Part shown: piece after piece, positions 52,267 to 62,765 of the stretch
How positions within the stretch are numbered: position 1 is the stretch's first letter
How the letters are laid out: each line of letters opens with the position of its first letter
Origin: Flagellimonas sp. MMG031
GTDB lineage: Bacteria > Bacteroidota > Bacteroidia > Flavobacteriales > Flavobacteriaceae
NCBI RefSeq assembly: GCF_040112705.1
Contig: NZ_CP157804.1
Span: forward strand, 498,501-562,500
Direction: 5' to 3'
Length of the DNA: 64,000 bases
Notes under the pieces: model-generated
Database searches by the model: none
The model's input: only the letters and a program-made list of their open reading frames with translations
Told to the model about the DNA's origin: nothing
Translations under genes and position numbers: made by a program

Positions 52267-53625
52267 ATGTTTAAAAAAATATTGATAGCAAATAGGGGCG
52301 AAATTGCCTTGCGGATCATCAGGACCTGCAAGGAAATGGGCATAAAAACGGTAGCCGTTTACTCCAAGGCCGACGAGGAAAGTCTTCATGTCCGATTTGC
52401 CGACGAAGCAGTATGTATAGGGCCTGCGCCCAGTAGTGAGTCGTATTTGAAGATTCCAAACATCATCGCTGCTGCCGAAATCACCAATGCCGATGCCATT
52501 CACCCTGGTTATGGGTTCCTATCCGAAAACTCCAAATTCTCCAAGATCTGTGCCGAGCATGATATCAAATTTATTGGTGCCTCCGGCGAACAAATTGATA
52601 AAATGGGAGATAAGGCCACGGCCAAGGAAACCATGCGGAAAGCTGGTGTACCTACCGTTCCCGGTTCGGAAGGTCTATTGAAAGATGTTGCCCACGCCAA
52701 AAAAGAGGCAAAAAAGATGGGGTATCCCGTAATGATCAAAGCCACCGCCGGTGGTGGAGGTAAAGGGATGCGTGCCATTTGGTCTGAAGATCAAATGGAG
52801 AAAAACTTCAACAGTGCCGTTACCGAAGCAACAGCTGCTTTTGGAAATGGCGGAATGTACATGGAAAAACTGATTGAAGAGCCCCGACATATTGAAATCC
52901 AAGTTGTGGGAGATCAATACGGAAAAGCATGCCACTTGTCGGAAAGGGATTGCTCCGTGCAACGTAGGCACCAAAAGTTGACCGAGGAGACACCTTCTCC
53001 TTTTATGACGGACAAGCTTCGTGAAGATATGGGCAAGGCCGCGGTAAAAGCTGCGGAATTTATCAAATATGAGGGTGCGGGAACCATTGAGTTTTTGGTG
53101 GACAAACACCGAAACTTCTATTTTATGGAGATGAATACCCGTATCCAAGTGGAGCACCCAATTACCGAGCAGGTGGTGGACTACGATTTGATTCGGGAAC
53201 AGATTTTGGTAGCCGGTGGAGTACCTATTTCAGGAAAAAACTACTATCCAAAATTACACTCCATCGAGTGCCGCATCAACGCGGAAGACCCTTACAACGA
53301 CTTTAGGCCATCTCCAGGGAAGATTACCACCTTGCATACTCCAGGCGGACATGGCGTGCGTTTGGATACCCATGTGTACAGCGGTTATATGATTCCGCCG
53401 AACTACGATTCGATGATTGCGAAGTTGATTACTACCGCCCAGACCCGGGAAGAGGCCATCAATAAAATGAGAAGAGCTTTGGACGAGTTTGTGATCGAGG
53501 GAATCAAGACCACCATTCCGTTCCATCGTCAATTGATGGACCATCCTGATTATTTGGCTGGAAATTATACCACCAAATTCATGGAGGACTTTAAAATGGA
53601 CCCAAAGTATAAAGAAGAACATTAA
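52267..53625 (+). CDS. accC: Acetyl-CoA carboxylase biotin carboxylase subunit
   Basis: A 452-aa ATP-grasp enzyme that carboxylates biotin on AccB. ATG at 52267 begins [20 protein letters not shown]. Motifs: [10 protein letters not shown] (near residue 80), the glycine-rich [12 protein letters not shown] (near 158), [12 protein letters not shown] (near 208), and the active-site [10 protein letters not shown] (near 287). The frame is open 24 codons upstream but that part is not conserved. The gap to accB is 82 bp and the gene ends in its own terminator. Confidence 0.97.
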   Translation: MFKKILIANRGEIALRIIRTCKEMGIKTVAVYSKADEESLHVRFADEAVCIGPAPSSESYLKIPNIIAAAEITNADAIHPGYGFLSENSKFSKICAEHDIKFIGASGEQIDKMGDKATAKETMRKAGVPTVPGSEGLLKDVAHAKKEAKKMGYPVMIKATAGGGGKGMRAIWSEDQMEKNFNSAVTEATAAFGNGGMYMEKLIEEPRHIEIQVVGDQYGKACHLSERDCSVQRRHQKLTEETPSPFMTDKLREDMGKAAVKAAEFIKYEGAGTIEFLVDKHRNFYFMEMNTRIQVEHPITEQVVDYDLIREQILVAGGVPISGKNYYPKLHSIECRINAEDPYNDFRPSPGKITTLHTPGGHGVRLDTHVYSGYMIPPNYDSMIAKLITTAQTREEAINKMRRALDEFVIEGIKTTIPFHRQLMDHPDYLAGNYTTKFMEDFKMDPKYKEEH

Positions 53626-53629
53626 TTTG

Positions 53630-53653
53630 AACCCCGATTTATCGGGGTTTTTT
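53630..53653 (+). terminator. Terminator after accC
   Basis: The perfect 9-bp stem AACCCCGAT / ATCGGGGTT with a 2-nt loop TT is followed by T. It starts right after the accC stop and ends 4 bp before the next gene. Confidence 0.92.
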
Positions 53654-53657
53654 AGTT

Positions 53658-54776
53658 ATGGAATTGAGTTATTGGGAACATAAAAGTTGGTTTTCCGATG
53701 TGGATTTCACCATCGTTGGAAGCGGCATCGTTGGACTCAACTGTGCCATCAGCCTAAAGGAAAAATATCCCAAATCCAATATCCTAATCCTGGAAAAAGG
53801 CAGTCTGCCGCAAGGGGCAAGCACCAAAAATGCAGGTTTTGCCTGTTTTGGAAGTGTTTCCGAAATCTTGTCCGATCTAAACCATCATACGGAAGAAGAA
53901 GTGGTGCAACTGGTCCAAAAGCGCTGGAATGGGATTCAACGGCTACGGAATTTGCTGGGGGATAAGGCCATCGATTTCCAATTGCTGGGCGGACACGAGC
54001 TTTTCCCGTTGGACAAACCAGACTTTTACGAAAAGTGTTTACAGTCTCTTCCTTATCTCAACAATCTATTGGAACCCGTTTTTGGGCAAAAGCCATTTAA
54101 GGCCACCGAGAATAGTTTCCATTTTGAAAACATTCAGCAGAAATACCTCACGCATCAACTGGAAGGCCAATTGGATACAGGTAAAATGATGCGTTCCCTC
54201 ATTTATAAATGTACTGCCATGGACATTCCCATTTTAAATGGGATAACGGTTCATGATATCGAGCAACTCAACCAGGGCGCCTTGATTCGAACAACGGATT
54301 TTGAGTTTGTGTCCAAAAAGGTGTTTGTCGCCACCAATGGGTTTGCGTCAAAACTTTTAAAATCGGAAACTGTGCAACCGGCACGCGCCCAGGTATTGAT
54401 TACCGAGCCCATCAAAAACTTGCCCATAAAGGGAACCTTCCATTTTGATGAAGGCTATTATTATTTCAGAAATATAAATGATCGTATTCTGTTTGGCGGT
54501 GGACGCAATCTTGATTTTAAGACTGAGGAGACCATGATGTTTGGACAAACCGAAATCATCCAACAAAAATTGGAGTCTCTTCTCCGTGAAATGATCTTGC
54601 CAAATCAATCCTTTCAAATTGAGCGGTGTTGGAGTGGCATTATGGGTGTGGGTGCGCAAAAGTCGCCCATCGTCAAGCAAATCTCCAATTCCATTGCCTG
54701 CGGCGTACGCTTGGGCGGAATGGGAGTTGCTCTCGGTAGCCTAGTTGGCCAAGAGTTGGCAGAGCTGGCAGATTAA
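53658..54776 (+). CDS. FAD-dependent oxidoreductase (DAO family)
   Basis: A 372-aa flavoprotein. The Rossmann motif is FTIVGSGIVGLNCAISL (near residue 16), with the ribose-binding acidic residue in ILILEKG. The middle has KVFVATNGFASKLL and the C-terminal FAD contact is SIACGVRLGGMGVALGS. The family oxidises D-amino acids, glycine, sarcosine or similar secondary amines; the substrate is unknown. It converges on the ABC operon with a 4-bp overlap. Confidence 0.9.
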   Translation: MELSYWEHKSWFSDVDFTIVGSGIVGLNCAISLKEKYPKSNILILEKGSLPQGASTKNAGFACFGSVSEILSDLNHHTEEEVVQLVQKRWNGIQRLRNLLGDKAIDFQLLGGHELFPLDKPDFYEKCLQSLPYLNNLLEPVFGQKPFKATENSFHFENIQQKYLTHQLEGQLDTGKMMRSLIYKCTAMDIPILNGITVHDIEQLNQGALIRTTDFEFVSKKVFVATNGFASKLLKSETVQPARAQVLITEPIKNLPIKGTFHFDEGYYYFRNINDRILFGGGRNLDFKTEETMMFGQTEIIQQKLESLLREMILPNQSFQIERCWSGIMGVGAQKSPIVKQISNSIACGVRLGGMGVALGSLVGQELAELAD

Positions 54777-55435
54777 ACCATTCTCCCGTCCAGCAAATTG
54801 ATGATTCTGGAACCATACTCCGCGTTCTTTTCCGAGTGTGTGACTTGAATAATGGTTACCCCTTCCTCGTTCAATTGCTTAAATAGTTCCATGATTTCCG
54901 CGCCCTGTTTGGAATTCAAGTTGCCCGTAGGTTCATCGGCCAAAATCAACTTTGGGTTGGCGATCAAAGCTCGGGCCACACCCACCAATTGTTGTTGTCC
55001 TCCGCTCAGCTGTGCAGGAAAAAGGTCCTTTTTGCCCACAATGTTAAAACGGTCCAGCATATCGGCCACCATAGCCTTCCGTTCCGAACCCTTGATTTTT
55101 TTATAAATCAAAGGCATTTCCAAATTTTCCTGTACAGTTAGGTCGTCCAATAAGTGGTAGGATTGAAATACAAAGCCGATGTATTGCTTGTACAGATTGG
55201 AACGGTGTTTTTCTTTGAGGGAATGGACCGATTCGTCCAAAAAATTATACTGTCCTTCATCAAAGGTGTCCAACATCCCGATGACATTGAGCAAGGTAGA
55301 TTTTCCCGACCCCGAAGGCCCCATTACAGAGATAAACTCTCCTTGTTCCACCTGTAAATTGATGTCTTTAAGCAAAAAAATACGCTGGCCCCCAGAGTTG
55401 ACCCATTTGAATATGTTGTTGAGTTGTAGAAGCAT
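54773..55435 (-). CDS. ABC transporter ATPase, LolD/MacB type
   Basis: A 220-aa ATPase with Walker [10 protein letters not shown] (near residue 42), signature [16 protein letters not shown] (near 144) and Walker [14 protein letters not shown], the LolD/MacB/FtsE type. These power type VII exporters (MacB-like) that use FtsX-type permeases. It lies last in the operon of at least four large permeases. The start is 9 bp after the stop of the permease at 55445. It may serve several of the permeases. Confidence 0.93.
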   Translation of the reverse strand: MLLQLNNIFKWVNSGGQRIFLLKDINLQVEQGEFISVMGPSGSGKSTLLNVIGMLDTFDEGQYNFLDESVHSLKEKHRSNLYKQYIGFVFQSYHLLDDLTVQENLEMPLIYKKIKGSERKAMVADMLDRFNIVGKKDLFPAQLSGGQQQLVGVARALIANPKLILADEPTGNLNSKQGAEIMELFKQLNEEGVTIIQVTHSEKNAEYGSRIINLLDGRMV

Positions 55436-55444
55436 GTGTTAGTG

Positions 55445-57856
55445 TTATTCGGTTCGTAAACTGTTAACTGGATTTGCAGAAGCCGCTTTGACGGTTCTAG
55501 ACCCTATTGTGATAAAGGCAATGAGGCCCGCCAATAGACCTGAACCAATGAAAAACAATGGACTAAGGTTAACGTGCGACGAATAGTCTTGCAACCATTC
55601 ATTTAGAAAATACCAAGCTATGGGGGTTGCAATGATAAAGGCTATACCAACCAACTTTAAAAAGTCCTTGGTCAGCAGTAGAGTTACCGAAGAAACACTT
55701 GCCCCTACAACCTTGCGTACTCCTATTTCCTTGGTGCGCTGCGCTACTACGAGCATGGAAATGGCAAAAAGACCCAAACAACTCAGGATGATTCCCAAAA
55801 TACTGCCACTGGTAATAATGGTTGCCATGTTCTTTTCCCTTCTAAAGGTTCGGTCTACGTTTTCATCCAAAAATGAGCCCAAAAATTCAGCTTGTGGTTC
55901 AATCTTCTCCCAAGCCGATTTGATGGCTTCAAAGGAACTGGCAGGATTCTGTGGTGCAATTTTGACATAGGCATAATACAGGTCCCAATCCTTGTTCATA
56001 AACAGGGTGAGGGGCTCCACCTCTTTTTTGACATCTTGAAAGTTGTAATCCTTTATGACTCCTATCACCGAATAGGTGACGGAATCATCCATGGGAATCC
56101 GAATGGACAAAGGGTCTTCCTCTCCCAATTGTTTGGCCATGCTTTCATTGATGACCAAGCTTAAACTGTCGGTGCTGAATTCGCGGTTGAACATTCGGCC
56201 GGATTTGAGCTCAATATCCAAGGTTTTGGCATAATCATAATCCACCGTCAAGGCATTAGTGAATATTCCTTTTCCCTTGTAATCAAAGCCCATGGCACTG
56301 CTGGAAAGACTTCCATCCTTACCAAGACCTAAGTTATTATCAGCGCCGGAAACGCTCAAAATGTTCGGGTGTTGCGACAGTTCATCACGCAAGAGTTCCA
56401 ATACCGCATAACTATCCTTTCTCCCGTTCAAAGGAATGGAAACGACCTGTTCCTTGTTGTAGCCCAAGTCCTTGTTTCGCATAAATTCCAACTGCCCGTG
56501 AAGGACCAAGGTACCGCTGATCAGCATTATGGCAATCACAAATTGAAGCACAATCAGTCCGTTGCGCAAGCGGTTCTTGCCCAAATCCAACTTGCCCTTT
56601 AACGCCCTTAGAGTACTTAATTTACTCATAAGCAGTGCTGGATATCCTCCTGCAATCAAGGTGATTCCAAAAATGGCCAGTGCAAATATTCCTATAATTT
56701 CCGGTTGGGTTACCTCAGCAAAAGTGGCCTTGGTATTGAACAACGTCTTAAATGGATCTATAAGGATATTGCTCACCACAAGACCCAGTCCTATGGAAAG
56801 TAAAAATACGATCACGCTTTCCATCCAAAACTGAAAAAACAACTGTTTTTTGACTGCCCCTAGGGTCTTACGCATCCCTATTTCTTTTAGCCTTTTTTCG
56901 CTGAGTGCAATGTTCATATTGATGAAATTGGCACAAACGATAAATATGATCACCAGTGCCACCCCCAAAATAAGGTAAGGGAATGTACGTGCAGTCTCTG
57001 CGCGCCCTTCCCTGTAGTTTACAAAGTGCATATCGGTTATGGGCAATAGGTGTAGTTGTTTAAATTGGCCGTTCACATCGGGTGTGGCTCCATCCCGTTG
57101 GGCACTTTCAATGCTGCCTGCGTAATGAAGATTCACAAATTCCCTTGTACTTTGCTCAAATTGCTCCGTTGTGATGCCTTCCTCCAATTGCAAATACACT
57201 GGAAAAAACTGAGAATTCCACTCGTCCTTGTTGGCTTCGAATTCTGGATGGTTCTCAAATGGAATCACGATATCAAAATCCATACTGCTGTTGGCAGGGG
57301 TATCCTCCAAAATGGCTGCCACGGTAAACGGACGCTCTTCCCCCCCTATCTTCACTTGAATGGTCTCGCCCAATGCATCGAGTGTTCCAAACGTTTTCTG
57401 GGCGGTCTCCTCAGTGATGGAAACCGAGTTTTTGTTGGGCAAAGGATTTTCTTCATTGCCCTCTAAGACCGGGTAGGTGAACATTTGGAAAAATTCCGCG
57501 TCCACAAATTCCGCGTCCAAGCTTAGATCTTTCTCTTTGTAGGAAATCAAAGCATCCTCGCTCAATGACCTTGCGATGTGCTTTATGCCCGGCACTTCAT
57601 CTTTGAGAGCAGCGGCCAACGGAACCGGATTGGACGTGCTCACCTCCACTCCCCTTGGCGTCTGGCTTGAGAGATACAATTGAAAGGTGTTGTCTTTGTT
57701 CTCATGGAACTGATCAAACGAAAGTTCGAACAAGGCTGTCATGGACAATAAGATGGCTACCGCAAAGGCACAGGTCAGCCCAATAATGTTGGCAATACTA
57801 AAGGTTTTGTTCTTGATCAAATTTCTCCAGGCAATTTTCAGATAGTTTTTGAGCAT
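55445..57856 (-). CDS. FtsX-type ABC permease (array copy 4)
   Basis: An 803-aa MacB-like permease: N-terminal TM (MLKNYLKIAWRNLIKNKTFS), a periplasmic core of about 220 residues (about 50-280), then three TMs, a second periplasmic core and three further TMs. It ends ...AASANPVNSLRTE, a tail shared with the sister genes. ATG at 57856 aligns with its paralogues; ATG at 57865 is possible and an upstream open stretch to 58042 overlaps the next gene. No TolC or periplasmic adapter gene is in the window. Confidence 0.9.
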   Translation of the reverse strand: MLKNYLKIAWRNLIKNKTFSIANIIGLTCAFAVAILLSMTALFELSFDQFHENKDNTFQLYLSSQTPRGVEVSTSNPVPLAAALKDEVPGIKHIARSLSEDALISYKEKDLSLDAEFVDAEFFQMFTYPVLEGNEENPLPNKNSVSITEETAQKTFGTLDALGETIQVKIGGEERPFTVAAILEDTPANSSMDFDIVIPFENHPEFEANKDEWNSQFFPVYLQLEEGITTEQFEQSTREFVNLHYAGSIESAQRDGATPDVNGQFKQLHLLPITDMHFVNYREGRAETARTFPYLILGVALVIIFIVCANFINMNIALSEKRLKEIGMRKTLGAVKKQLFFQFWMESVIVFLLSIGLGLVVSNILIDPFKTLFNTKATFAEVTQPEIIGIFALAIFGITLIAGGYPALLMSKLSTLRALKGKLDLGKNRLRNGLIVLQFVIAIMLISGTLVLHGQLEFMRNKDLGYNKEQVVSIPLNGRKDSYAVLELLRDELSQHPNILSVSGADNNLGLGKDGSLSSSAMGFDYKGKGIFTNALTVDYDYAKTLDIELKSGRMFNREFSTDSLSLVINESMAKQLGEEDPLSIRIPMDDSVTYSVIGVIKDYNFQDVKKEVEPLTLFMNKDWDLYYAYVKIAPQNPASSFEAIKSAWEKIEPQAEFLGSFLDENVDRTFRREKNMATIITSGSILGIILSCLGLFAISMLVVAQRTKEIGVRKVVGASVSSVTLLLTKDFLKLVGIAFIIATPIAWYFLNEWLQDYSSHVNLSPLFFIGSGLLAGLIAFITIGSRTVKAASANPVNSLRTE

Positions 57857-57888
57857 AGCTTTCATTTTTTGATTGATGATAGATGGAC

Positions 57889-60324
57889 CTATTCGTTTCT
57901 TAAACTTTTTACCGGATTTACAACGGCAGCTTTTATGCTTTGATAGCTCACCGTTAGCAGCGCAACGCCTACCGCCATAAGTGCGGATAGCGCAAAAATC
58001 CACCACGGAATATCGATACGGTACGAGAAATCCTGAAGCCATCTATCCATGGCGTACCAACCCAAGGGCAGTGCAATGACCACGGCCAATCCCACTAACT
58101 TTAGAAAATCAACGGACAAGCGATAAACAATTTGGCCTACGCCAGCTCCCAGCACCTTTCGAACCCCGATTTCCTTTACCCGCTTTTGCGCGTTGAAGGT
58201 GGCAAGGCCCAACAAGCCCAAACACGCTATGATGATGGACAACAATGTGAAAATCATAAAAATCTCTCCTAACCGCTGTTCAGCCTCGTAGCTTGCGTTG
58301 AAGGAGTCATCCATAAAATAATGGTCAAATGGCTGTGTCGGGGCCATCTGTCTCCAAATATTCTCTATTTCGGCAATGGATTGAGTCACGTCTCCGCCAT
58401 TTAGCTTTATGGCCAAATTACTGGCAAATTCCCCGCCGTGGAAGAGCGCCAATGAGCCCACCTCATCCCTAAGGGTTTCGTAATGAAAGTTTTTCACCAC
58501 CCCTATCACTGTCGACAAATTACCTCCACCTTCCAGACCACCAACAAATTGGGTGCCTATGACGCTTTCTGGGGTTTTTCCCAAAACAGCTACTGCCTTT
58601 TCATTCAAGATGACCGCCGAAGAGTCGGTGGCAAACCTATCCAGGTCAAAAGTTCTCCCTGAAATCAAAGAAAGGTTCATTGTGGATAGGTAATCTTCAT
58701 CCACCTCCCATTGTTGCATATTGATGGATTTCTCTTGACTACGGTCTTCCGCCAACAAATAGGTCCCGCTGCTTCTTGCAGAGGGTGTTGGCAAGTTACT
58801 GCTCAAGGTAGCATGGTTTACTTGGCTTATTCGAAGTACGGCATCTTTGAAGGCCTTCTTTTTACCTTCCAAACTGTTAACCCCTCCTATCACCAGCACT
58901 TGGTTTTTTCCATATCCGAGGTCCTTACCCTGAATAAAGCGCAACTGTTGAAATACGGTCAACGTACCCATGATCAGAAACACGGAAATACTAAATTGAA
59001 AAATTACCAAGGCGTTTCTCACCCTGGCTCCTCCAATGGAATTGTCCCCTTGGCCCTTGAGCACTTTGGCTGCCACAAAACGGGACATGAAAAACGCGGG
59101 ATAACTGCCGGAAAACAACCCCAAAACCAAGGCTGCGACGAGTAAAATCAACCAGAAAAATGGATTGGAATAGGGTATGGATAGCTCTTTCCCTGCTAAA
59201 TCGTTATAAAAGGGCATGGCGACAGATGCAATAACGATGGCAAACAGTAAGGAACCCACGGCAATGAGCCCGGATTCAGTTAAAAACTGCCCTATCAAAC
59301 CGCTTCGTTGCGAGCCTAAGGTTTTTCGAATACCAACTTCCTTTGATCGTTTTAGGGAATGTGCCGTGGACAGGTTCATAAAGTTTACACTGGCCAAGAC
59401 CAACAAAATAATGGCGATAGCCCCAAGAATGTATACATTTTTGATGTCGCTCACCGTGCTGAACTCAGGGCTTCGTCCAGAATGCAAATGAATATCCGTT
59501 AATGCAATGGTGGAGTAGTTTACATAGTTGCCGGAATCCAAAAATTGCTGTTCCGTAATTCCTGGGAAAAACCGTTGTGCATAAGGAATCAGGTATTTCC
59601 CGACCATGGCCTGCATTTCATCTTGAATATCCGAACCCGAAGCACCCGGAACAAGCTTTACAAAGGTGTAGTAATTATGGTTTCCCCACTCGGCAAGTTG
59701 GGCATCTTCATACCCTGACATTGCCAAGAAAATAGGTTTGTCCCTGAAAATGGAGTTTTTGGGCAAATCTTCCATCACTCCCGTTACGGTATACACCTCT
59801 TGATCGTTGATCATCAAGGTTTTTCCAATAGCTTGGTCAACAGGGAAATGTTTTTCGGCAGCGGTTCGCGTCATGATCATGGTGTTCGGCTCCACCAACG
59901 CCGTGCGTTCATCCCCATGCAACAATTGTATGCCGAACATCTTGAAAAAAGTGGAGTCGGCATACGCTATCTGGTGCTCGCGTACATTGTCCGTAGCATC
60001 TTGCAAACGAATGGAAATACTCCCTATGTTCCTGAAACGTGTAGCCAATTCTACCTCTGGAATATCATTTACCAATGCTTGGGCCATGGGTGCCGATACT
60101 TCAGCCGTTTCTTCTTCCGCTCCGCCAAATTTCATATCGGAATTAATCCGATAGATGCGGTCGGCATCCACGAACATTTTGTCGTGGCTCAAATCGTCAT
60201 AAATGTACAGTCCGAGCAAAAGCCCACCAGTCATTCCAATCGCTAATCCAAATATGTTGAGAAATGTGAAGAATGGCTGCTTTTTAAGGCTTCTCCATGC
60301 TATTTTGATGTTGTTCTTGAACAT
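57889..60324 (-). CDS. FtsX-type ABC permease (array copy 3)
   Basis: An 811-aa permease with the same domain order: MFKNNIKIAWRSLKKQPFF, first TM, periplasmic core, three TMs with the FtsX motif VNFMNLSTAHSLKRSKEVG, second core, last TMs, tail AAVVNPVKSLRNE. It ends 32 bp before the start of copy 4. Paralogy to its neighbours is clear from the shared LSTA and KEVGIRK(T/S)LGSQR blocks. Confidence 0.9.
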   Translation of the reverse strand: MFKNNIKIAWRSLKKQPFFTFLNIFGLAIGMTGGLLLGLYIYDDLSHDKMFVDADRIYRINSDMKFGGAEEETAEVSAPMAQALVNDIPEVELATRFRNIGSISIRLQDATDNVREHQIAYADSTFFKMFGIQLLHGDERTALVEPNTMIMTRTAAEKHFPVDQAIGKTLMINDQEVYTVTGVMEDLPKNSIFRDKPIFLAMSGYEDAQLAEWGNHNYYTFVKLVPGASGSDIQDEMQAMVGKYLIPYAQRFFPGITEQQFLDSGNYVNYSTIALTDIHLHSGRSPEFSTVSDIKNVYILGAIAIILLVLASVNFMNLSTAHSLKRSKEVGIRKTLGSQRSGLIGQFLTESGLIAVGSLLFAIVIASVAMPFYNDLAGKELSIPYSNPFFWLILLVAALVLGLFSGSYPAFFMSRFVAAKVLKGQGDNSIGGARVRNALVIFQFSISVFLIMGTLTVFQQLRFIQGKDLGYGKNQVLVIGGVNSLEGKKKAFKDAVLRISQVNHATLSSNLPTPSARSSGTYLLAEDRSQEKSINMQQWEVDEDYLSTMNLSLISGRTFDLDRFATDSSAVILNEKAVAVLGKTPESVIGTQFVGGLEGGGNLSTVIGVVKNFHYETLRDEVGSLALFHGGEFASNLAIKLNGGDVTQSIAEIENIWRQMAPTQPFDHYFMDDSFNASYEAEQRLGEIFMIFTLLSIIIACLGLLGLATFNAQKRVKEIGVRKVLGAGVGQIVYRLSVDFLKLVGLAVVIALPLGWYAMDRWLQDFSYRIDIPWWIFALSALMAVGVALLTVSYQSIKAAVVNPVKSLRNE

Positions 60325-60346
60325 GATCTTCGTTTTTTGATGTTGA

Positions 60347-62743
60347 CTACTCCGTTCTTAGGCTACGGGCTGGGTTCGATTTTGCTGCCCTAATGGCCTG
60401 AAAGCTCACTGTAAGGATGGTTACGGCTAAGGCTCCCAGCATGGCCAAGGCAAAAATCCACCACTTGAGAATTACCCGATAGGGATATTCCTGCAGCCAG
60501 CCGTTCATCACATAATAGGCGATGGGAACTGCAATAAAGCAGGAGATGATCACCAATTTTAAGAAGTCTTTGGACAGCATATTCCACACATTGAACACCG
60601 AAGCTCCGAGCACTTTGCGAACTCCGATTTCCTTGGTGCGCTGCTCCGCAACGAAGGAGGTCAGACCAAACAGTCCCAAACAACTGATCAGAATGGCCAA
60701 GGCGGTAAATATTCCTGATAATCTTCCTATCCGTTCTTCTGCCGCGAACTTTTCCCCGTACTCTTGGTCCACAAAGTCGTATTGAAATGGGATATCGGGA
60801 AAATGTTCCTTGAAAACCCTTTCTATTACCGCCAAATTCTGGCTGGCACTTTGTGATGGGTTCAATCTCATGTTGTAGTAGGAACCATTTTCGTGTTTAT
60901 CAAAAACGTACATGCCCTGTTTTACTGGCTCGTAGGGCGACTGCGCAATCATATCTTGCACCACGCCAATAATCTTCAAAGGCGGGGAAGGGTCTTCCTC
61001 ATCATCCTTGATAAATTTACCGATGGGGTTCTCCAGTCCCATGTATTTTACCGCGGTTTCGTTGAGCAATACGGCATTGGAGTCCGATGGAAATTCCCTC
61101 GAGAAATCCCTGCCCTGCACAATCTTCAAGTTCAGGCTTTTGGCGTATTCGGGTGACACCTCGGTCCAAGCTAAATCTTCTTGGAAACCTTCCGGCTTGC
61201 CTTCCCAGACGAATCCACTGCGGTTGGACCAAATATTTGTGGTTGGGGCACTGGAGGTGGACATTTCCACCACGGCTCCCGATGCGATGAATTCGTCCCG
61301 CATCAATTCAAATTTCCCCTGAAAATCTTGGCTCATCGTAGGTATCTGCACCAATCCTTCCTTATCATAGCCGATGGGTCTGTTTTTTGCGTAATTGATT
61401 TGCTGCATTACGATTACAGTGCCGATAATAAAGGCTACGGAGACGGTAAATTGTAGTACCACCAATATTTTACGGGGCAGTCCCGAGTGTTTTCCTGCTT
61501 TAAAAGTTCCCTTTAATACTTCAACCGGTCTAAATGAAGACAAGTAGAGCGCCGGATAGCTGCCTGCCAGTAAAGCGGTAAATAGTACGAACCCTAATGA
61601 TGCGGCCCAAAAACCAACGGAAGACCACGGAAAATCGATATCCTTTCTGGCCAATTCATTGAAGCCATTGAGGGATAGTACCACAATAACCACCGCAATC
61701 AAAAATGCCAACAGGACCACAACAAACGATTCTCCCAAAAACTGATTGATCAATTGGCTTCGCTGCGAACCGATGGATTTTCTAATACCGACTTCTTTCG
61801 CCCTTTTTTCGGAACGGGCTGTGCTCAGATTCATGAAGTTGATACAGGCCAATAAGAGGACAAACGCTCCAATGATTCCAAATAGCCACACATATTTGAT
61901 TCTTCCACCGACTTGCTGTCCATTTTCAAAGCGCCCCCTTAAATGCCAATCCTGCATTGGAAAAAGAAACAACTCTGCATTAAATTCCTTGGAATTTTCG
62001 TTCAGTTCCTGCTTTACCTTCAAAATTTTAGCGGTAACGGACTCAAAACTGGTATTGTCCGAGATTTGGACAAACATTTGAAACGAATTGTTGCCCCACT
62101 GATCTTCGGCATTCTTGATCCACTCGTTCACGGAAACATATTTATCCCAAGGCATGATAAATTCTGCATCATTGAACGAATTATTGAAGGGGATATCCCC
62201 GTACACCGCGGTCACCATCATATCGTATTGGCTGTTCACCTTTACGGTTTTTCCGATGGGGTCTTCATCCCCAAAAAGTGCCTTAGCGGTAGACTCACAT
62301 AGCATGATGGAGTTGATTTCGCGAACACCGTCCTTTTCGCCTTTTAATATGTTGAGGTCCAACATGTCGGGAGCCTCACGCTGCATAAAGTTCCCTGTTC
62401 TGGAAATGCTGGTTTCTTTATACTTTAGGTATTGGGAAGTGTTCCAAGAGGACATGACCAAATGCTGGAAATTGTCCATATAGCTTTCTCGCAAGGCTTT
62501 CTCCAAAGGACGTGGAATAGCGGGCCCTGTGCCCGTTTCACCATTGAATGTCTGCGATTGGAACACTTGCGCTATCTGGTTCTTATGGGTAAAGTAATCG
62601 TTATGGCTCAGCTCGTCGTTGATCCACAAACCAATAATCAGGGTAACGGCCATCCCAATGGCCAATCCGCCCACGTTGATGATGGTGTAACCCTTATTCT
62701 TTGAAAGGTTCCTCCAAGCTATTTTTAGATAATTCTTGAACAT
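60347..62743 (-). CDS. FtsX-type ABC permease (array copy 2)
   Basis: A 798-aa permease, MFKNYLKIAWRNLSKNKGYT at the start and AAKSNPARSLRTE at the end. The mid-protein block INFMNLSTARSEKRAKEVG is again present, as is the C-terminal block EQRTKEIGVRKVLGAS. Domain order is as in the other copies. It is 22 bp upstream of copy 3 and 22 bp from copy 1; the spacers share a GTTTTTTTGATTGA-like stretch, a trace of tandem duplication. Confidence 0.9.
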   Translation of the reverse strand: MFKNYLKIAWRNLSKNKGYTIINVGGLAIGMAVTLIIGLWINDELSHNDYFTHKNQIAQVFQSQTFNGETGTGPAIPRPLEKALRESYMDNFQHLVMSSWNTSQYLKYKETSISRTGNFMQREAPDMLDLNILKGEKDGVREINSIMLCESTAKALFGDEDPIGKTVKVNSQYDMMVTAVYGDIPFNNSFNDAEFIMPWDKYVSVNEWIKNAEDQWGNNSFQMFVQISDNTSFESVTAKILKVKQELNENSKEFNAELFLFPMQDWHLRGRFENGQQVGGRIKYVWLFGIIGAFVLLLACINFMNLSTARSEKRAKEVGIRKSIGSQRSQLINQFLGESFVVVLLAFLIAVVIVVLSLNGFNELARKDIDFPWSSVGFWAASLGFVLFTALLAGSYPALYLSSFRPVEVLKGTFKAGKHSGLPRKILVVLQFTVSVAFIIGTVIVMQQINYAKNRPIGYDKEGLVQIPTMSQDFQGKFELMRDEFIASGAVVEMSTSSAPTTNIWSNRSGFVWEGKPEGFQEDLAWTEVSPEYAKSLNLKIVQGRDFSREFPSDSNAVLLNETAVKYMGLENPIGKFIKDDEEDPSPPLKIIGVVQDMIAQSPYEPVKQGMYVFDKHENGSYYNMRLNPSQSASQNLAVIERVFKEHFPDIPFQYDFVDQEYGEKFAAEERIGRLSGIFTALAILISCLGLFGLTSFVAEQRTKEIGVRKVLGASVFNVWNMLSKDFLKLVIISCFIAVPIAYYVMNGWLQEYPYRVILKWWIFALAMLGALAVTILTVSFQAIRAAKSNPARSLRTE

Positions 62744-62765
62744 GGTTTTCGTTTTTTTGATTGAT